DNA from: Thalassomonas actiniarum
Lineage (GTDB): Bacteria > Pseudomonadota > Gammaproteobacteria > Enterobacterales > Alteromonadaceae
Reading direction: 5' to 3'
Assembly (NCBI RefSeq): GCF_000948975.2
Contig: NZ_CP059736.1
Location: 496,001 to 560,000 of the forward strand
DNA length: 64,000 bases
Below, piece after piece: positions 9,288-17,790 of the stretch. Position numbers and translations under genes: made by a program. The first letter of the stretch is position 1, and each line of letters begins with the position of its first letter. The notes beneath the pieces were generated by a model. The model was not told the origin of the DNA. It did no database searches and was given only the letters and a program-made list of their open reading frames with translations.

Positions 9288-10790
9288 ATGTCTGGATTTA
9301 AAGAGTATCATCAGTATGACGGCTTAGGGTTGGCTGAATTGGTTCGTAGCAAACAAGTGACAGCTAAAGAGTTACTTGATGAGGCTGTCCGGCGCGCAGA
9401 ATTAGTTAACCCGAAAATAAATGCTATCAATCATTCCCTCTTTGACCTTGCCCGGCAATCCGTTGATAACCTGCCAGAGGGCATCTTTTCGGGTGTGCCA
9501 TTTTTGCTGAAAGATTTACTCTCAGATGTTCAAGGGGTAGTAACCAGCAATGGCTCTAAAGCTTATAATAATTACCTGCCGGAAAAAGATACTGAACTGG
9601 TCAGCCGATATAAAGCAACCGGCGTGAATATTTTCGGCAAAACCAATACCCCTGAATTCGGCTTAATGGGTATTACCGAGCCTGATGCGTTCGGCCCGAC
9701 ACGTAACCCCTGGAATACACAGTTGACCTCAGGCGGCTCAAGCGGCGGCAGTGCCGCTGCAGTGGCGGCCAGGATAGTGCCGCTGGCTTCCGGGGGCGAC
9801 GGTGGTGGCTCCATTCGCATACCGGCGGCGCATTGTGGCTTGTTCGGCTTAAAGCCGTCCCGCGGCCGTACCCCCGATGTTGGCGGCGAACATTGGGATG
9901 GCGCCAGTTGTGAGCATGTGTTGTCGCTGTCGGTACGTGACAGCGCCGCCATGCTTGATCAGATACAGGGAGCAGGAGTAGGGGCGCCCTATATTATTAA
10001 ACCGCCGGAGCAAAGCTACCTTAGTGCTTTAGATACCCCGTTAAAGCCGCTGCGTATTGCTTTTACCACGCAATCTCCTTATGGCGGCACAGTAGCCTCT
10101 GAATATATCCGGGCGGTAGAAGACAGTGCCGCATTACTTGAAGGTTTAGGCCATCATGTTGAAGAGAAGCGACCTGATTTTAGCGGTGATATGCTGCTTA
10201 ATAGTTACCTGACCATGTATTTCGGCCACACGGCTGCCGATGTTGTCGACTTAAAGAAATTGCTTGGGGAGCAATCGGTAAAAGATCTTGAAGACAATAC
10301 CCGTTTTCTTGCGCTTATGGGACAGTGCCTTTCGGCCAGTGATTATGTTAGCGCGAAACGCGACTGGTTCTGTATCAAACAACAAATGGACCTGTTTCAC
10401 CAAGATTATGATTTATTAATGACGCCAACCAACGCATGCCTGCCGGTAGCAGTAGGCTCTCTGGCAATGAGCGGCATGAAGAGATTACAAACCCGGCTTG
10501 CCATAGCTATGGGAGCCGGCATGGCCGGTTTGTTTAAAAAATCGCTGCTGGAGATAACAAAAGGCGAGGCGCGTAAAAACCTGGATAAAACCCCTTTTAC
10601 CCAGCTGGCCAATTTGACCGGGCAACCGGCGATGTCTGTACCTCTTTATTGGAGTGAAAGTAACTTGCCGGTAGGCATTCAGTTTGTTGCACCGTACTGT
10701 GATGAAACTACTTTGTTTAAATTGGCTGCGCAGCTGGAACAGGCACAGCCGTGGTGTGGCAGAATGCCTGACATTGTCGATTTGTATTAA
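9288..10790 (+). CDS. Amidase (amidase-signature family)
   Basis: This 500-residue protein is an amidase-signature hydrolase with the full Ser-cisSer-Lys triad: Lys75 in VPFLLKD, Ser151 in the GGSSGGSAAA glycine/serine loop, and nucleophile Ser175 in GGDGGGSIRIPAAHCG. The spacing of 76 and 24 residues agrees with characterised members such as FAAH. These enzymes cleave amides, including carboxamides, acyl-amides and aryl amides; the substrate cannot be read from the sequence. GatA seems less likely because no gatB or gatC is adjacent and the C-terminal part is that of general amidases (a late PLYWSESNLPVGIQFVAPY segment). Length is normal for the family. It is monocistronic and has no signal peptide, so it should be cytoplasmic. 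Confidence 0.92.
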   Translation: MSGFKEYHQYDGLGLAELVRSKQVTAKELLDEAVRRAELVNPKINAINHSLFDLARQSVDNLPEGIFSGVPFLLKDLLSDVQGVVTSNGSKAYNNYLPEKDTELVSRYKATGVNIFGKTNTPEFGLMGITEPDAFGPTRNPWNTQLTSGGSSGGSAAAVAARIVPLASGGDGGGSIRIPAAHCGLFGLKPSRGRTPDVGGEHWDGASCEHVLSLSVRDSAAMLDQIQGAGVGAPYIIKPPEQSYLSALDTPLKPLRIAFTTQSPYGGTVASEYIRAVEDSAALLEGLGHHVEEKRPDFSGDMLLNSYLTMYFGHTAADVVDLKKLLGEQSVKDLEDNTRFLALMGQCLSASDYVSAKRDWFCIKQQMDLFHQDYDLLMTPTNACLPVAVGSLAMSGMKRLQTRLAIAMGAGMAGLFKKSLLEITKGEARKNLDKTPFTQLANLTGQPAMSVPLYWSESNLPVGIQFVAPYCDETTLFKLAAQLEQAQPWCGRMPDIVDLY

Positions 10791-10989
10791 CATCAGGCTT
10801 GAACAATCAAAGTTTAATTTAGCACTATTATTTTCATCGGCCAAAAGGAATAGCTGGTTGCTCATTTTTAAGGTTTGAATAAGCTGCTCTTCTCATTGAC
10901 GGTGATATCAAAGTCGGTATGAGATAGCTTAAACGGGGAACTCTCTCTTTTAAATGTGAAATGTCAGTGCCGATTGAAACCTCTACAAG

Positions 10990-11430
10990 TTAGGTTAGAA
11001 ATGTAGATTTTCCTGCAGATACGTGACTTATTTTAACAGGTCTCCATCTGTCTACATCGTTGGCATTTGTACCTGGCCTAACCATACAAAAAATATGAAA
11101 GCTAACAGCATTCTGTTCGTATGTATCACAAGTTATGTGTTGCACGGGGGTATTGTTTCCAACATTTGGCACATTCATATTTTCATTTTGATGCATACCT
11201 TTAGAGACCACGATTTGATTATCTTTTGTACTTGACGTTCGTTCACTAAATTGACGCCATTTCGATTCTGGCTGTTCATAGGTTTTATTAAAACCATCAG
11301 CGTCTGTTGCGGGGAATTTAGTATTTATTGCATTAGCAGCTGCTGCCAAGCTGTTTTTGATTTGAGCTTCCGTTAAGACTGTATCGACATTAACGGGAGC
11401 ATCCCAATTCTTATAAAATCCAATAGCCAT
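10990..11430 (-). CDS. Hypothetical protein, 146 residues
   Basis: I cannot assign this protein to a family. It begins MAIGFYKNWDAPVNVDTVLT, has an Ala/Asn-rich helix (SLAAAANAINTKFPAT), and a Gln/Asn-rich middle. No signal peptide or membrane segment is seen. AGGA sits about 8 nt before the ATG at 11428-11430, which supports it being expressed. It is divergent from the small RebB-like gene at 11663, leaving a 232-bp shared upstream region, so the two may be co-regulated. Functional link to R-body-type proteins is only a guess from position. Confidence 0.55.
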   Translation of the reverse strand: MAIGFYKNWDAPVNVDTVLTEAQIKNSLAAAANAINTKFPATDADGFNKTYEQPESKWRQFSERTSSTKDNQIVVSKGMHQNENMNVPNVGNNTPVQHITCDTYEQNAVSFHIFCMVRPGTNANDVDRWRPVKISHVSAGKSTFLT

Positions 11431-11662
11431 TCTGTTTTTCCTCAGTTCTTTAAATATAAGTTTCAGCTTAAAAAATAAAAGCAGGGACTAATCGGCGAAA
11501 CATAGGATTTTCATTTTTCTCCTACATAAACTTGCTGAAGCTTGAAGTTTTGAGGCTTATTCTGTTGCACCTAAGTTTAATCGTGTTAAGTTATTAGTTA
11601 ATGAAATTTAAGGGGAAAAGTTCGGCTAGGTGTCGGAAGACAGCAACTAACGGAAATGATAA

Positions 11663-11890
11663 ATGAGCTCTTTTAAAATCAATAGCATTAGCCCGTTAGG
11701 GCCGGATGATAGTCAATATTCAGTTGATATGATAGATACCATGTTTGCAGATAGCCTTTCTCGGGGGATGCAAAACGCCATTGTTTCTCAACAAAATGCA
11801 CAAATGGCCTCCTCGGCATCGATAACGAATGCTTGTGCAAGAATTCTCCAGGCTCTTACAGCCCCGGCAATCACCGAAAAGCGGAAATGA
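11663..11890 (+). CDS. Small RebB-like protein (R-body family), divergent member
   Basis: This 75-residue protein has an Ala/Ser/Gln-rich helical core (MFADSLSRGMQNAIVSQQNA, then QMASSASITNACARILQAL). It follows the same pattern as RebB-type proteins: a short helix ending in a small-residue run, a QQN/QQQ turn, and an Ala-rich helix with an N-A-x-x-x-L end. The clearer RebB-like gene at 16235-16501 helps this reading. RebB proteins polymerise into R-bodies, ribbon-like cytoplasmic coils in Caedibacter, and homologues are scattered in many free-living proteobacteria without known function. The match here is weaker than for the other copy and rests on pattern alone. It ends just before a bidirectional terminator. 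Confidence 0.5.
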   Translation: MSSFKINSISPLGPDDSQYSVDMIDTMFADSLSRGMQNAIVSQQNAQMASSASITNACARILQALTAPAITEKRK

Positions 11891-11911
11891 TAGACAGCGA
11901 CTACAACTAAA

Positions 11912-11933
11912 AAGCCCGGTCAACGCCGGGCTT
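11912..11933. terminator. Bidirectional terminator between convergent genes
   Basis: Perfect 8-bp stem AAGCCCGG/CCGGGCTT with a 6-nt loop, placed between the rightward gene ending at 11890 and the leftward gene ending at 11972. On the minus strand it is followed by TTTTT-rich sequence. Confidence 0.75.
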
Positions 11934-11971
11934 GTCTTATATCAGGTTGACCTTTAAGTGAGTGGGCAAGT

Positions 11972-12805
11972 TTAATAGCAAACTACTTGCGGCACCATAT
12001 GATCTGTACTGCCGGTGAAAAGGACGCGACAACCGTATTCTCTCCCCGTTCCCCATCTGTAATCTTTAAAAGCAAAGCCTATATCGACAGCGGTTTCATA
12101 GTCTACGCGGCCACTCCAATATAATTCTGCCCTGCCGTCTTCCCCTGTTCTGTCTTTAAGCATTAAAACAACTTCGTTACCATCCGGGGTATGTCTGGAT
12201 GCCCCAATAGGCATACCAGAATCTTTCATGTAAATTACCTCTATCGGCGCTCTGTCATTCGTGGATTTATTTTTTTCATTAGCCAGCATCTGTTTTGTCA
12301 ATTCGCCGGATACACTACCAGCTACACCGCCGAAAACAGAATTCAGAAGAGCGGGTGCCCAGTTAGCGCTATTGCTGACATTGCTTGTTCCTCTTCCTGT
12401 ATACCAGGGTCTAGTTTCAAGGTTATGTTCATTGTAAGCCATTGCCTCAGCGGCTTCTTGCCCAATCCTTTCAACCTCAGCATCTGATAATGATTCCGTG
12501 CAGCCCTGACAGCCAATGCTGCCTTCTATCACCCAGTAATCAGTCACTTGATCGGATACCTTGGCTTGCTTAATTCGCCAAACAACATTATTTCCATCGT
12601 TAGTAAAATATCTCAGTTGGATCGTTGGATATGAATAACCGTAACTAATACAGGTACTTTTTACCCTTTCATACGTTTGCAAGCTGCCGCATATTTCCGC
12701 TCTAGAGCCACCACCAGGCGGTGGCGGTGGTGGTGTTTGGATATCTTCAGCGATTGCCGGAAAGATTATGAGTAAACTCAGTACTGCGAAAATCCATTTC
12801 TTCAT
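11972..12805 (-). CDS. Secreted hypothetical protein with a proline/glycine linker
   Basis: This 277-residue protein starts with a typical Sec signal peptide (MKKWIFAVLSLLIIFPAIA). A PPPPPPGGG linker follows, then a domain of unknown family with several cysteines (EICGSLQTYERVKSTCISYG; GSIGCQGCTES; REYGCRVLF; a final VVCY), which suggests disulfide bonds in the periplasm or outside the cell. I chose the ATG at 12803-12805 because AAGGA lies about 8 nt before it and the signal peptide starts there; an upstream in-frame ATG at 12844 would spoil the signal. It is a single gene. Function is unknown. Confidence 0.7.
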   Translation of the reverse strand: MKKWIFAVLSLLIIFPAIAEDIQTPPPPPPGGGSRAEICGSLQTYERVKSTCISYGYSYPTIQLRYFTNDGNNVVWRIKQAKVSDQVTDYWVIEGSIGCQGCTESLSDAEVERIGQEAAEAMAYNEHNLETRPWYTGRGTSNVSNSANWAPALLNSVFGGVAGSVSGELTKQMLANEKNKSTNDRAPIEVIYMKDSGMPIGASRHTPDGNEVVLMLKDRTGEDGRAELYWSGRVDYETAVDIGFAFKDYRWGTGREYGCRVLFTGSTDHMVPQVVCY

Positions 12806-13188
12806 TTTTTTATCCTTAAAATGTGAACTCATGTCGGGGTTCACTTGCCGAGTAACTTAACGCGAATTGTTTTTAATCCTTTTCATCTGTTTATCTGCTT
12901 ATCGGGATTAAAAGTCAAGATCATACAATAAGTATTATTAGTGAGTAATTACAGGCCATTACAACCCAAATCATAAAACGACCAGCTTTAGCTAAGAGTG
13001 ACAGCTTGCTACAACTAACAGCTAATTAAAGCAATGGAAAGTACTAAACCTAGTGAAACAGTCTCCCCCCTTCTGTTTCAAATCTGATTCACGACCACCG
13101 GGCAGGTCGCATAGTTTCGTTCGAAAATTCTAGGATACCTGCAAAAAATGAAACACTTCCCTAGAGAAGTGTTTCATTTTTGATTTTG
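12806..13188. other. Intergenic region upstream of the secreted protein
   Basis: No gene is seen. It should hold the promoter of the leftward secreted-protein gene, and it contains the terminator of the large TPR gene at 13143-13182. Confidence 0.5.
13143..13182 (-). terminator. Strong hairpin terminator of the 12-repeat TPR gene
   Basis: Perfect 15-bp stem (AAAATGAAACACTTC at 13145-13159 and its complement at 13166-13180) with a 6-nt loop. It lies 7 bp after the stop codon of the leftward TPR gene and is T-rich on both strands. Confidence 0.88.
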
Positions 13189-15837
13189 CTACTGAGTCTG
13201 TTTATTACGTAAGTATTCTAATTTTTTTCTTGTTATTTCGAAATCTGACTGAAATTGATTATTATTTGGAAATCTCTCAGCTAATGATTCTGCAACAGGA
13301 TAACTTCTTTCATAATAGGTGATAGCCGTACCTATGTTTCCATTTACTGCTTCTAAATCGCCTATGCGCTCAAAGGCAACACTCAGGTCACGTTGCCACT
13401 GGGCATTGCCCGGGTCGGTTTTAGCCAGCTGCTCTGCTATTGACAAAGATGCCTGATAACTTTTCAGGGCCTGGCTCAGGTCGCCCTGTCGCTGCTGAAC
13501 ATCGCCTATATTGTCATAGGAAACACTCAGGTCACGTTGCCACTGGGCATTGCCAGGGTCGGTTTTGGCCAGCTGCTCCCTGATTGACAAAGATGCCTGA
13601 TAACTTTTCAGGGCCTGGCTCAGGTCGCCCTGTCGCTGCTGAACATCGCCTATATTGTCATAGGAAACACTCAGGTCACGTTGCCACTGGGCATTGCCAG
13701 GGTCGGTTTTCGCCAGCTGCTCTGCTATTGACAAAGATGCCTGATAACTTTTCAGGGCCTGGCTCAGGTTGCCCTGTCGCTGCTGAACATCGCCTATTTT
13801 GTTATAGGAAACACTCAGGTCACGTTGCCACTGGGCATTGCCAGGGTCGGTTTTCGCCAGCTGCTCTGCTATTGACAAAGATGCCTGATAACTTTTCAGG
13901 GCCTGGCTCAGGTTGCCCTGTCGCTGCTGAACATCGCCTATTTTGTTATAGGAAACACTCAGGTCACGTTGCCACTGGGCATTGCCAGGGTCGGTTTTCG
14001 CCAGCTGCTCCCTGATTGACAAAGATGCCTGATAACTTTTCAGGGGCTGGCTCAGGTCGCCCTGTCGCTGCTGAACATCGCCTATTTTGTTATAGGAAAC
14101 ACTCAGGTCACGTTGCCACTGGGCATTGCCAGGGTCGGTTTTAGCCAGCTGCTCCGCTATTGACAAAGATGCCTGATAACTTTTCAGGGCCTGGCTCAGG
14201 TCGCCCTGTCGCTGCTGAACATCGCCTATTTTTTCATAGGAAACACTCAGGTCACGTTGCCACTGGGCATTGCCAGGGTCGGTTTTAGCCAGCTGCTCCC
14301 TGATTGACAAAGATGCCTGATAACTTTTCAGGGCCTGGCTCAGGTCGCCCTGTCGCTGCTGAACATCGCCTATTTTGTTATAGGAAACACTCAGGTCACG
14401 TTGCCACTGGGCATTGCCAGGGTCGGTTTTAGCCAGCTGCTCTGCTATTGACAAAGATGCCTGATAACTTTTCAGGGCCTGGCTCAGGTCGCCCTGTCGC
14501 TGCTGAACATCGCCTATTTTGTTATAGGAAACACTCAGGTCACGTTGCCACTGGGCATTGCCAGGGTCGGTTTTGGCCAGCTGCTCCCTGATTGACAAAG
14601 ATGCCTGATAACTTTTCAGGGCCTGGCTCAGGTCGCCCTGTCGCTGCTGAACATCGCCTATATTGTCATAGGAAACACTCAGGTCACGTTGCCACTGGGC
14701 ATTGCCAGGGTCGGTTTTAGCCAGCTGCTCCCTGATTGACAAAGATGCCTGATAACTTTTCAGGGCCTGGCTCAGGTCGCCCTGTCGCTGCTGAACATCG
14801 CCTATTTTGTTATAGGAAACACTCAGGTCACGTTGCCACTGGGCATTGCCAGGGTCGGTTTTGGCCAGCTGCTCCCTGATTGACAAAGATGCCTGATAAC
14901 TTTTCAGGGCCTGGCTCAGGTCGCCCTGTCGCTGCTGAACATCGCCTATATTGTCATAGGAAACACTCAGGTCACGTTGCCACTGGGCATTGCCAGGGTC
15001 GGTTTTGGCCAGCTGCTCTGCTATTGACAAAGATGCCTGATAACTTTTCAGGGCCTGGCTCAGGTCGCCCTGTCGCTGCTGAACATAACCTATTTCATCA
15101 AATAAAACGCTTTTATCTCTTAGTGATTGAGGTGTTAAATTATTAAAGACTGTTTGAAAGGTTTTCAATGCAAGTGGGAGTGACCCATTGCGTTGATATA
15201 ATCTACCTAAGTAAATATTGTCCCAAACAGTTGCACTGTTTAAAGCAGCTAGTTTTTCATATGCTTCAATAGCTAGTTTTGTATCAACATTGTAAGCAAG
15301 AACACCAATGCGTCGCCATTGCTTAGCTGTGTCAGAAGAAGCTTTTTCGGCATGCCGGGTTAATATTATTAGTGCGTTGTCGATTTCACCTTTTTCAATT
15401 AAAGCAATCGCTGTTAATTCAGTATCATCACCTTGCTGTACCGCTTCTTGAATAGTTGATTTAGTGTCTTCCTTGAGTTTTTCATTATCTATTTTATGTT
15501 TACTAATTAATTTTGAAAAAGCTTTATTCGTTAATTCATCTTGCAAGAGCTTTAGTTGTGAAATCTGTTTTTCGGAGAGATGACCTTCTTTTTTTAAATC
15601 ACGCAGGTATTGGATTAAAGCTAAATCTTGTTGATCGGGGAACTTTACTTGACAAAAAGACAGCTTATCTTTGTCCCATGCCACAGAAAGCAAATCACAG
15701 ATAAATAACTTACCTTGAGTTGTTATTGTGCCATACCAAGTAAAAAAAGTGGCGATAGCTATCGCTGCTGCTGTTAATTTACCCCAATTGTGTTTAATAA
15801 AACTAAACCTTGCAGAATGTTCTGTAGTTTCATCCAT
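13189..15837 (-). CDS. Membrane-anchored TPR protein with 12 near-identical repeats
   Basis: This 882-residue protein has a short cytoplasmic N-terminus, one membrane helix (about residues 20-38, LTAAAIAIATFFTWYGT), a divergent helical region with ordinary TPRs (about 90-245), and then twelve copies of a 48-residue unit containing ALKSYQASLSI[RA]EQLAKT and GNAQWQRDLSVSY. The repeats differ from each other at only a few positions (IAEQ or IREQ; YNKI, YDNI or YEKI; GDL or GNL; one QPL). Repeats of this length with GDLSQALKSY resemble TPR_10/12-type protein-binding repeats that build a superhelix. The ATG has AAGGAAA upstream. Such proteins are usually scaffolds; no partner domain is present. 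The DNA-level repeat homogeneity suggests recent expansion and a possible copy-number polymorphism. Confidence 0.88.
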   Translation of the reverse strand: MDETTEHSARFSFIKHNWGKLTAAAIAIATFFTWYGTITTQGKLFICDLLSVAWDKDKLSFCQVKFPDQQDLALIQYLRDLKKEGHLSEKQISQLKLLQDELTNKAFSKLISKHKIDNEKLKEDTKSTIQEAVQQGDDTELTAIALIEKGEIDNALIILTRHAEKASSDTAKQWRRIGVLAYNVDTKLAIEAYEKLAALNSATVWDNIYLGRLYQRNGSLPLALKTFQTVFNNLTPQSLRDKSVLFDEIGYVQQRQGDLSQALKSYQASLSIAEQLAKTDPGNAQWQRDLSVSYDNIGDVQQRQGDLSQALKSYQASLSIREQLAKTDPGNAQWQRDLSVSYNKIGDVQQRQGDLSQALKSYQASLSIREQLAKTDPGNAQWQRDLSVSYDNIGDVQQRQGDLSQALKSYQASLSIREQLAKTDPGNAQWQRDLSVSYNKIGDVQQRQGDLSQALKSYQASLSIAEQLAKTDPGNAQWQRDLSVSYNKIGDVQQRQGDLSQALKSYQASLSIREQLAKTDPGNAQWQRDLSVSYEKIGDVQQRQGDLSQALKSYQASLSIAEQLAKTDPGNAQWQRDLSVSYNKIGDVQQRQGDLSQPLKSYQASLSIREQLAKTDPGNAQWQRDLSVSYNKIGDVQQRQGNLSQALKSYQASLSIAEQLAKTDPGNAQWQRDLSVSYNKIGDVQQRQGNLSQALKSYQASLSIAEQLAKTDPGNAQWQRDLSVSYDNIGDVQQRQGDLSQALKSYQASLSIREQLAKTDPGNAQWQRDLSVSYDNIGDVQQRQGDLSQALKSYQASLSIAEQLAKTDPGNAQWQRDLSVAFERIGDLEAVNGNIGTAITYYERSYPVAESLAERFPNNNQFQSDFEITRKKLEYLRNKQTQ
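13375..15095 (-). repeat. Tandem array of 12 repeats of 144 bp inside the TPR gene
   Basis: The unit is exactly 144 bp; for example the same CGTTGCCACTGGGCATTGCC block recurs at 13391 and 13535. All copies are in frame and nearly identical at the DNA level, including synonymous positions, which shows recent duplication or gene conversion. Assembly collapse or expansion is a risk here. Confidence 0.95.
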
Positions 15838-16234
15838 TTTGCGTAATTTCCTTTTATTTTGGGGCGTTACACGGATATCATCGAATGTTTTTTCATCAAT
15901 TGCAAGCTGAGATTATATCACCATAGTTACTATCACCACATATATAGTCAACACGCTTTACCTCATGCAATTTCAATAAAACTAATAGCCTCAACATTGC
16001 TACCGATAATAGCAAACAGACCTGAAATAAAACTAAACATGAGAAATTGAAACACTTTAACTGAGTCTCAACCACATCATATTGTGCCGGAACAAGATGG
16101 TACCAATACAATATATAGGGATTAAGAAATGAGCCAATAGTTATAAATAATTGATTGCCCCAGTGAGGGGCAAAGAATCTCAGTAAAGGAAGGTCAGGAA
16201 TATTCTACGTACCTGGGTCTTACGCACCAGACTG
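15838..16234. other. Intergenic region between TPR gene and rebB-like gene
   Basis: No credible gene or RNA was found. It should contain the promoter of the leftward TPR gene near its right-hand gene start at 15837. Confidence 0.5.
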
Positions 16235-16501
16235 TCACCCTCTATCAATAATGCTTTCGGTGACCTTACCTGTTGCTGCATTTCCTGTATTCATTAAAGC
16301 ATTAATACCTTGCACCGTTGCAGCTTGGTACATCACATTAGCCTGCTGTTGGCCAGTTGCCAGGTTTTGCCCTCCTGCAGAAAGAGCCTGACTTGTCGTT
16401 AACATCAAATCACCCATAGCTGTTGCCGGGACCTCACCGAGGACTTTAGTATTCACTTGAGTTACAGAATCAGTAATTGATCCGTTTACAGTGCTGGGCA
16501 T
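16235..16501 (-). CDS. RebB-like R-body family protein
   Basis: This 88-residue protein fits the RebB family well: ITDSVTQVNTKVLGEVPATA, then AMGDLMLTTSQALSAGGQNL, then the QQQAN turn and an Ala-rich helix (YQAATVQGINALM). In Caedibacter RebB is a structural protein of R-bodies, pH-responsive protein ribbons. Chromosomal homologues are widespread in free-living bacteria and mostly uncharacterised. AGGA about 8 nt before the ATG at 16499-16501 supports the start. No rebA, rebC or rebD is recognisable nearby, but a weaker RebB-like gene lies 4.3 kb away at 11663. An inverted repeat about 85 bp upstream may be an operator. Confidence 0.8.
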   Translation of the reverse strand: MPSTVNGSITDSVTQVNTKVLGEVPATAMGDLMLTTSQALSAGGQNLATGQQQANVMYQAATVQGINALMNTGNAATGKVTESIIDRG

Positions 16502-16941
16502 AATCTTTTCCTAATTAGTAAACAGTTTCAGTAATTACTTATTATTACCTGAAGGAACAAATAATAATATTACTTAGTATTACAAAGCTGTTTTAATAAA
16601 AATTTGAAACAGCTTGGTGTGAACCCCATGAAAATCATGTGTTATACGGACTCGACAGTAATTTGAAAACCATTGTCTTTGTTTTCAATTAGCCAAGAAA
16701 TATAGCGACAATAGCTAAAGCCGACTCACATACTCTCAATCAAATAAATCGTGTATTTAAAGCTTATTTGCTGAATAAAAACAAACACCCCAGGTGTTAT
16801 TAATAGCAAGAAAAATCAAAAAACGATTAAGCATTTTTGCCAAAATTGCCCAGCAGCTACCGATAACCAGTGAAATACGTACTGCACATATTCGTTATTC
16901 ATCATTCGACGAAACCAGTAACGGGCAAAAAAGAGGTACTT
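16502..16941. other. Divergent control region between rebB-like gene and flgB
   Basis: AT-rich gap with no gene. It holds an inverted repeat at 16585-16615 and the ribosome-binding site AAGAGG just before the flgB ATG. No convincing flagellar-type (sigma-28 or sigma-54) promoter was seen by eye. Confidence 0.5.
16585..16615. promoter_or_regulatory. Inverted repeat upstream of the rebB-like gene
   Basis: Arms AAGCTGTTT and AAACAGCTT, 9 bp each and perfect, separated by 13 nt. It is placed where an operator of the leftward rebB-like gene would lie, but it has no T-run on either side that would make it a terminator. Confidence 0.4.
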
Positions 16942-17343
16942 ATGGCAATTAACTTAGATAACATATTTAAACCGAAAACAGATTTATTACTTCTGCGGGA
17001 AAAAAAAGCCGAGATTATTTCATCGAATATTGCTAATGCTGATACGCCTGGCTATAAAGCTGTCAGTGTTGATTTCAGTGCTGCTTTAAAGCAAGCACAA
17101 CAAGTACAGTCGGTAAAAATGCTTGCCACCCATGAAGCCCATATCAGCCCTGATAATAATATGAACAACAATATTAAGTATCAAATCCCGGAGCAACCCG
17201 ATACCGGTGACGGCAATACGGTAGACGTGGCAAAAGAGCGCAATGACTTTCTGCAGAACTCGCTTGAATATCAATTTACGTTACGCAATATCGACGGGAT
17301 GATTAAAGGAATAAGCAAAGCATTAAAAGGTGGAAGTTCATAA
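16942..17343 (+). CDS. flgB: Flagellar basal-body rod protein FlgB, isolated copy
   Basis: This 133-residue protein is a recognisable FlgB: KKAEIISSNIANADTPGYKA is the rod-protein N-terminal signature, followed by VDFSAALKQAQ, and the mid-to-C-terminal GDGNTVDVAKERNDFLQNSLEYQFTLRNI is standard for the family. FlgB forms the proximal rod of the flagellar basal body and needs FlgC, FlgF and FlgG. None of these follow: the sequence after 17343 is non-coding for 450 bp. This is thus a stand-alone copy, either a paralogue of the flgB in a main flagellar operon elsewhere or a relic. The ATG at 16942 has AAGAGG about 5 nt before it and starts the conserved region. All family motifs are intact, so it may still work. 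Confidence 0.87.
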   Translation: MAINLDNIFKPKTDLLLLREKKAEIISSNIANADTPGYKAVSVDFSAALKQAQQVQSVKMLATHEAHISPDNNMNNNIKYQIPEQPDTGDGNTVDVAKERNDFLQNSLEYQFTLRNIDGMIKGISKALKGGSS

Positions 17344-17790
17344 CGACTTTTTCAGGATGCTAATTTGTTAATGGCATTAAGTGAATATTCACCCACCTTT
17401 GGTTTTTCATTAAATTATTAGGAAAATCATTGTTATAAACTTGGCCGTGTTAATAAATGACGAGCATGGCCATATCTTTATATCCTCATATTAAGGTAAT
17501 TATTCCCTTGGCAAAACGAAGGGATTTTAGCGAATGTTTTTGTTACTTTTACCTGTACAGCAACCCATACAATAGTGACAAAATAGCCATAAAATGATCT
17601 GCCAACCCGCCCTGACTTATCTTGTAAATTGGTCTTTTATTAATAGTGCTACCCAAGCCAAACAGGAGAGCGCCTATTCCAATATTGCTTATCTGTTAAC
17701 TGCTGCTTATGCCAGCAACCAAAGTCGCAACCCCTGAGTGCAGCAACACTCAGAGGTCGCTAACCACAACGAACTACATAGGAGTACGTC
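17344..17790. other. Intergenic region between flgB and the symE-like gene
   Basis: No gene seen. It contains an inverted repeat close to the symE-like start (listed separately). A CTGTACAG palindrome near 17552 is not a proper LexA box because it lacks the spacer between half-sites. Confidence 0.5.
17731..17756. promoter_or_regulatory. Inverted repeat in the leader of the symE-like gene
   Basis: Arms CCCCTGAGTG and CACTCAGAGG form a 9-of-10-bp stem around a 6-nt loop, ending 35 bp before the ATG. In E. coli, symE is repressed by the antisense RNA SymR that covers this region; whether a similar RNA exists here cannot be told by eye. Confidence 0.4.

Noticed and set aside
13584-14015. Plus-strand repetitive frame opposite the TPR array
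   Set aside because: It is the antisense shadow of the 144-bp repeats and has no ribosome-binding site; the minus strand encodes a clear TPR protein.
15838-16234. Small frames on both strands between the TPR and rebB-like genes
   Set aside because: Short, unsupported by ribosome-binding sites and low in complexity.
17550-17560. CTGTACAG upstream of the symE-like gene as a LexA box
   Set aside because: The two half-sites abut; a LexA box needs about 8 bp between CTGT and ACAG.
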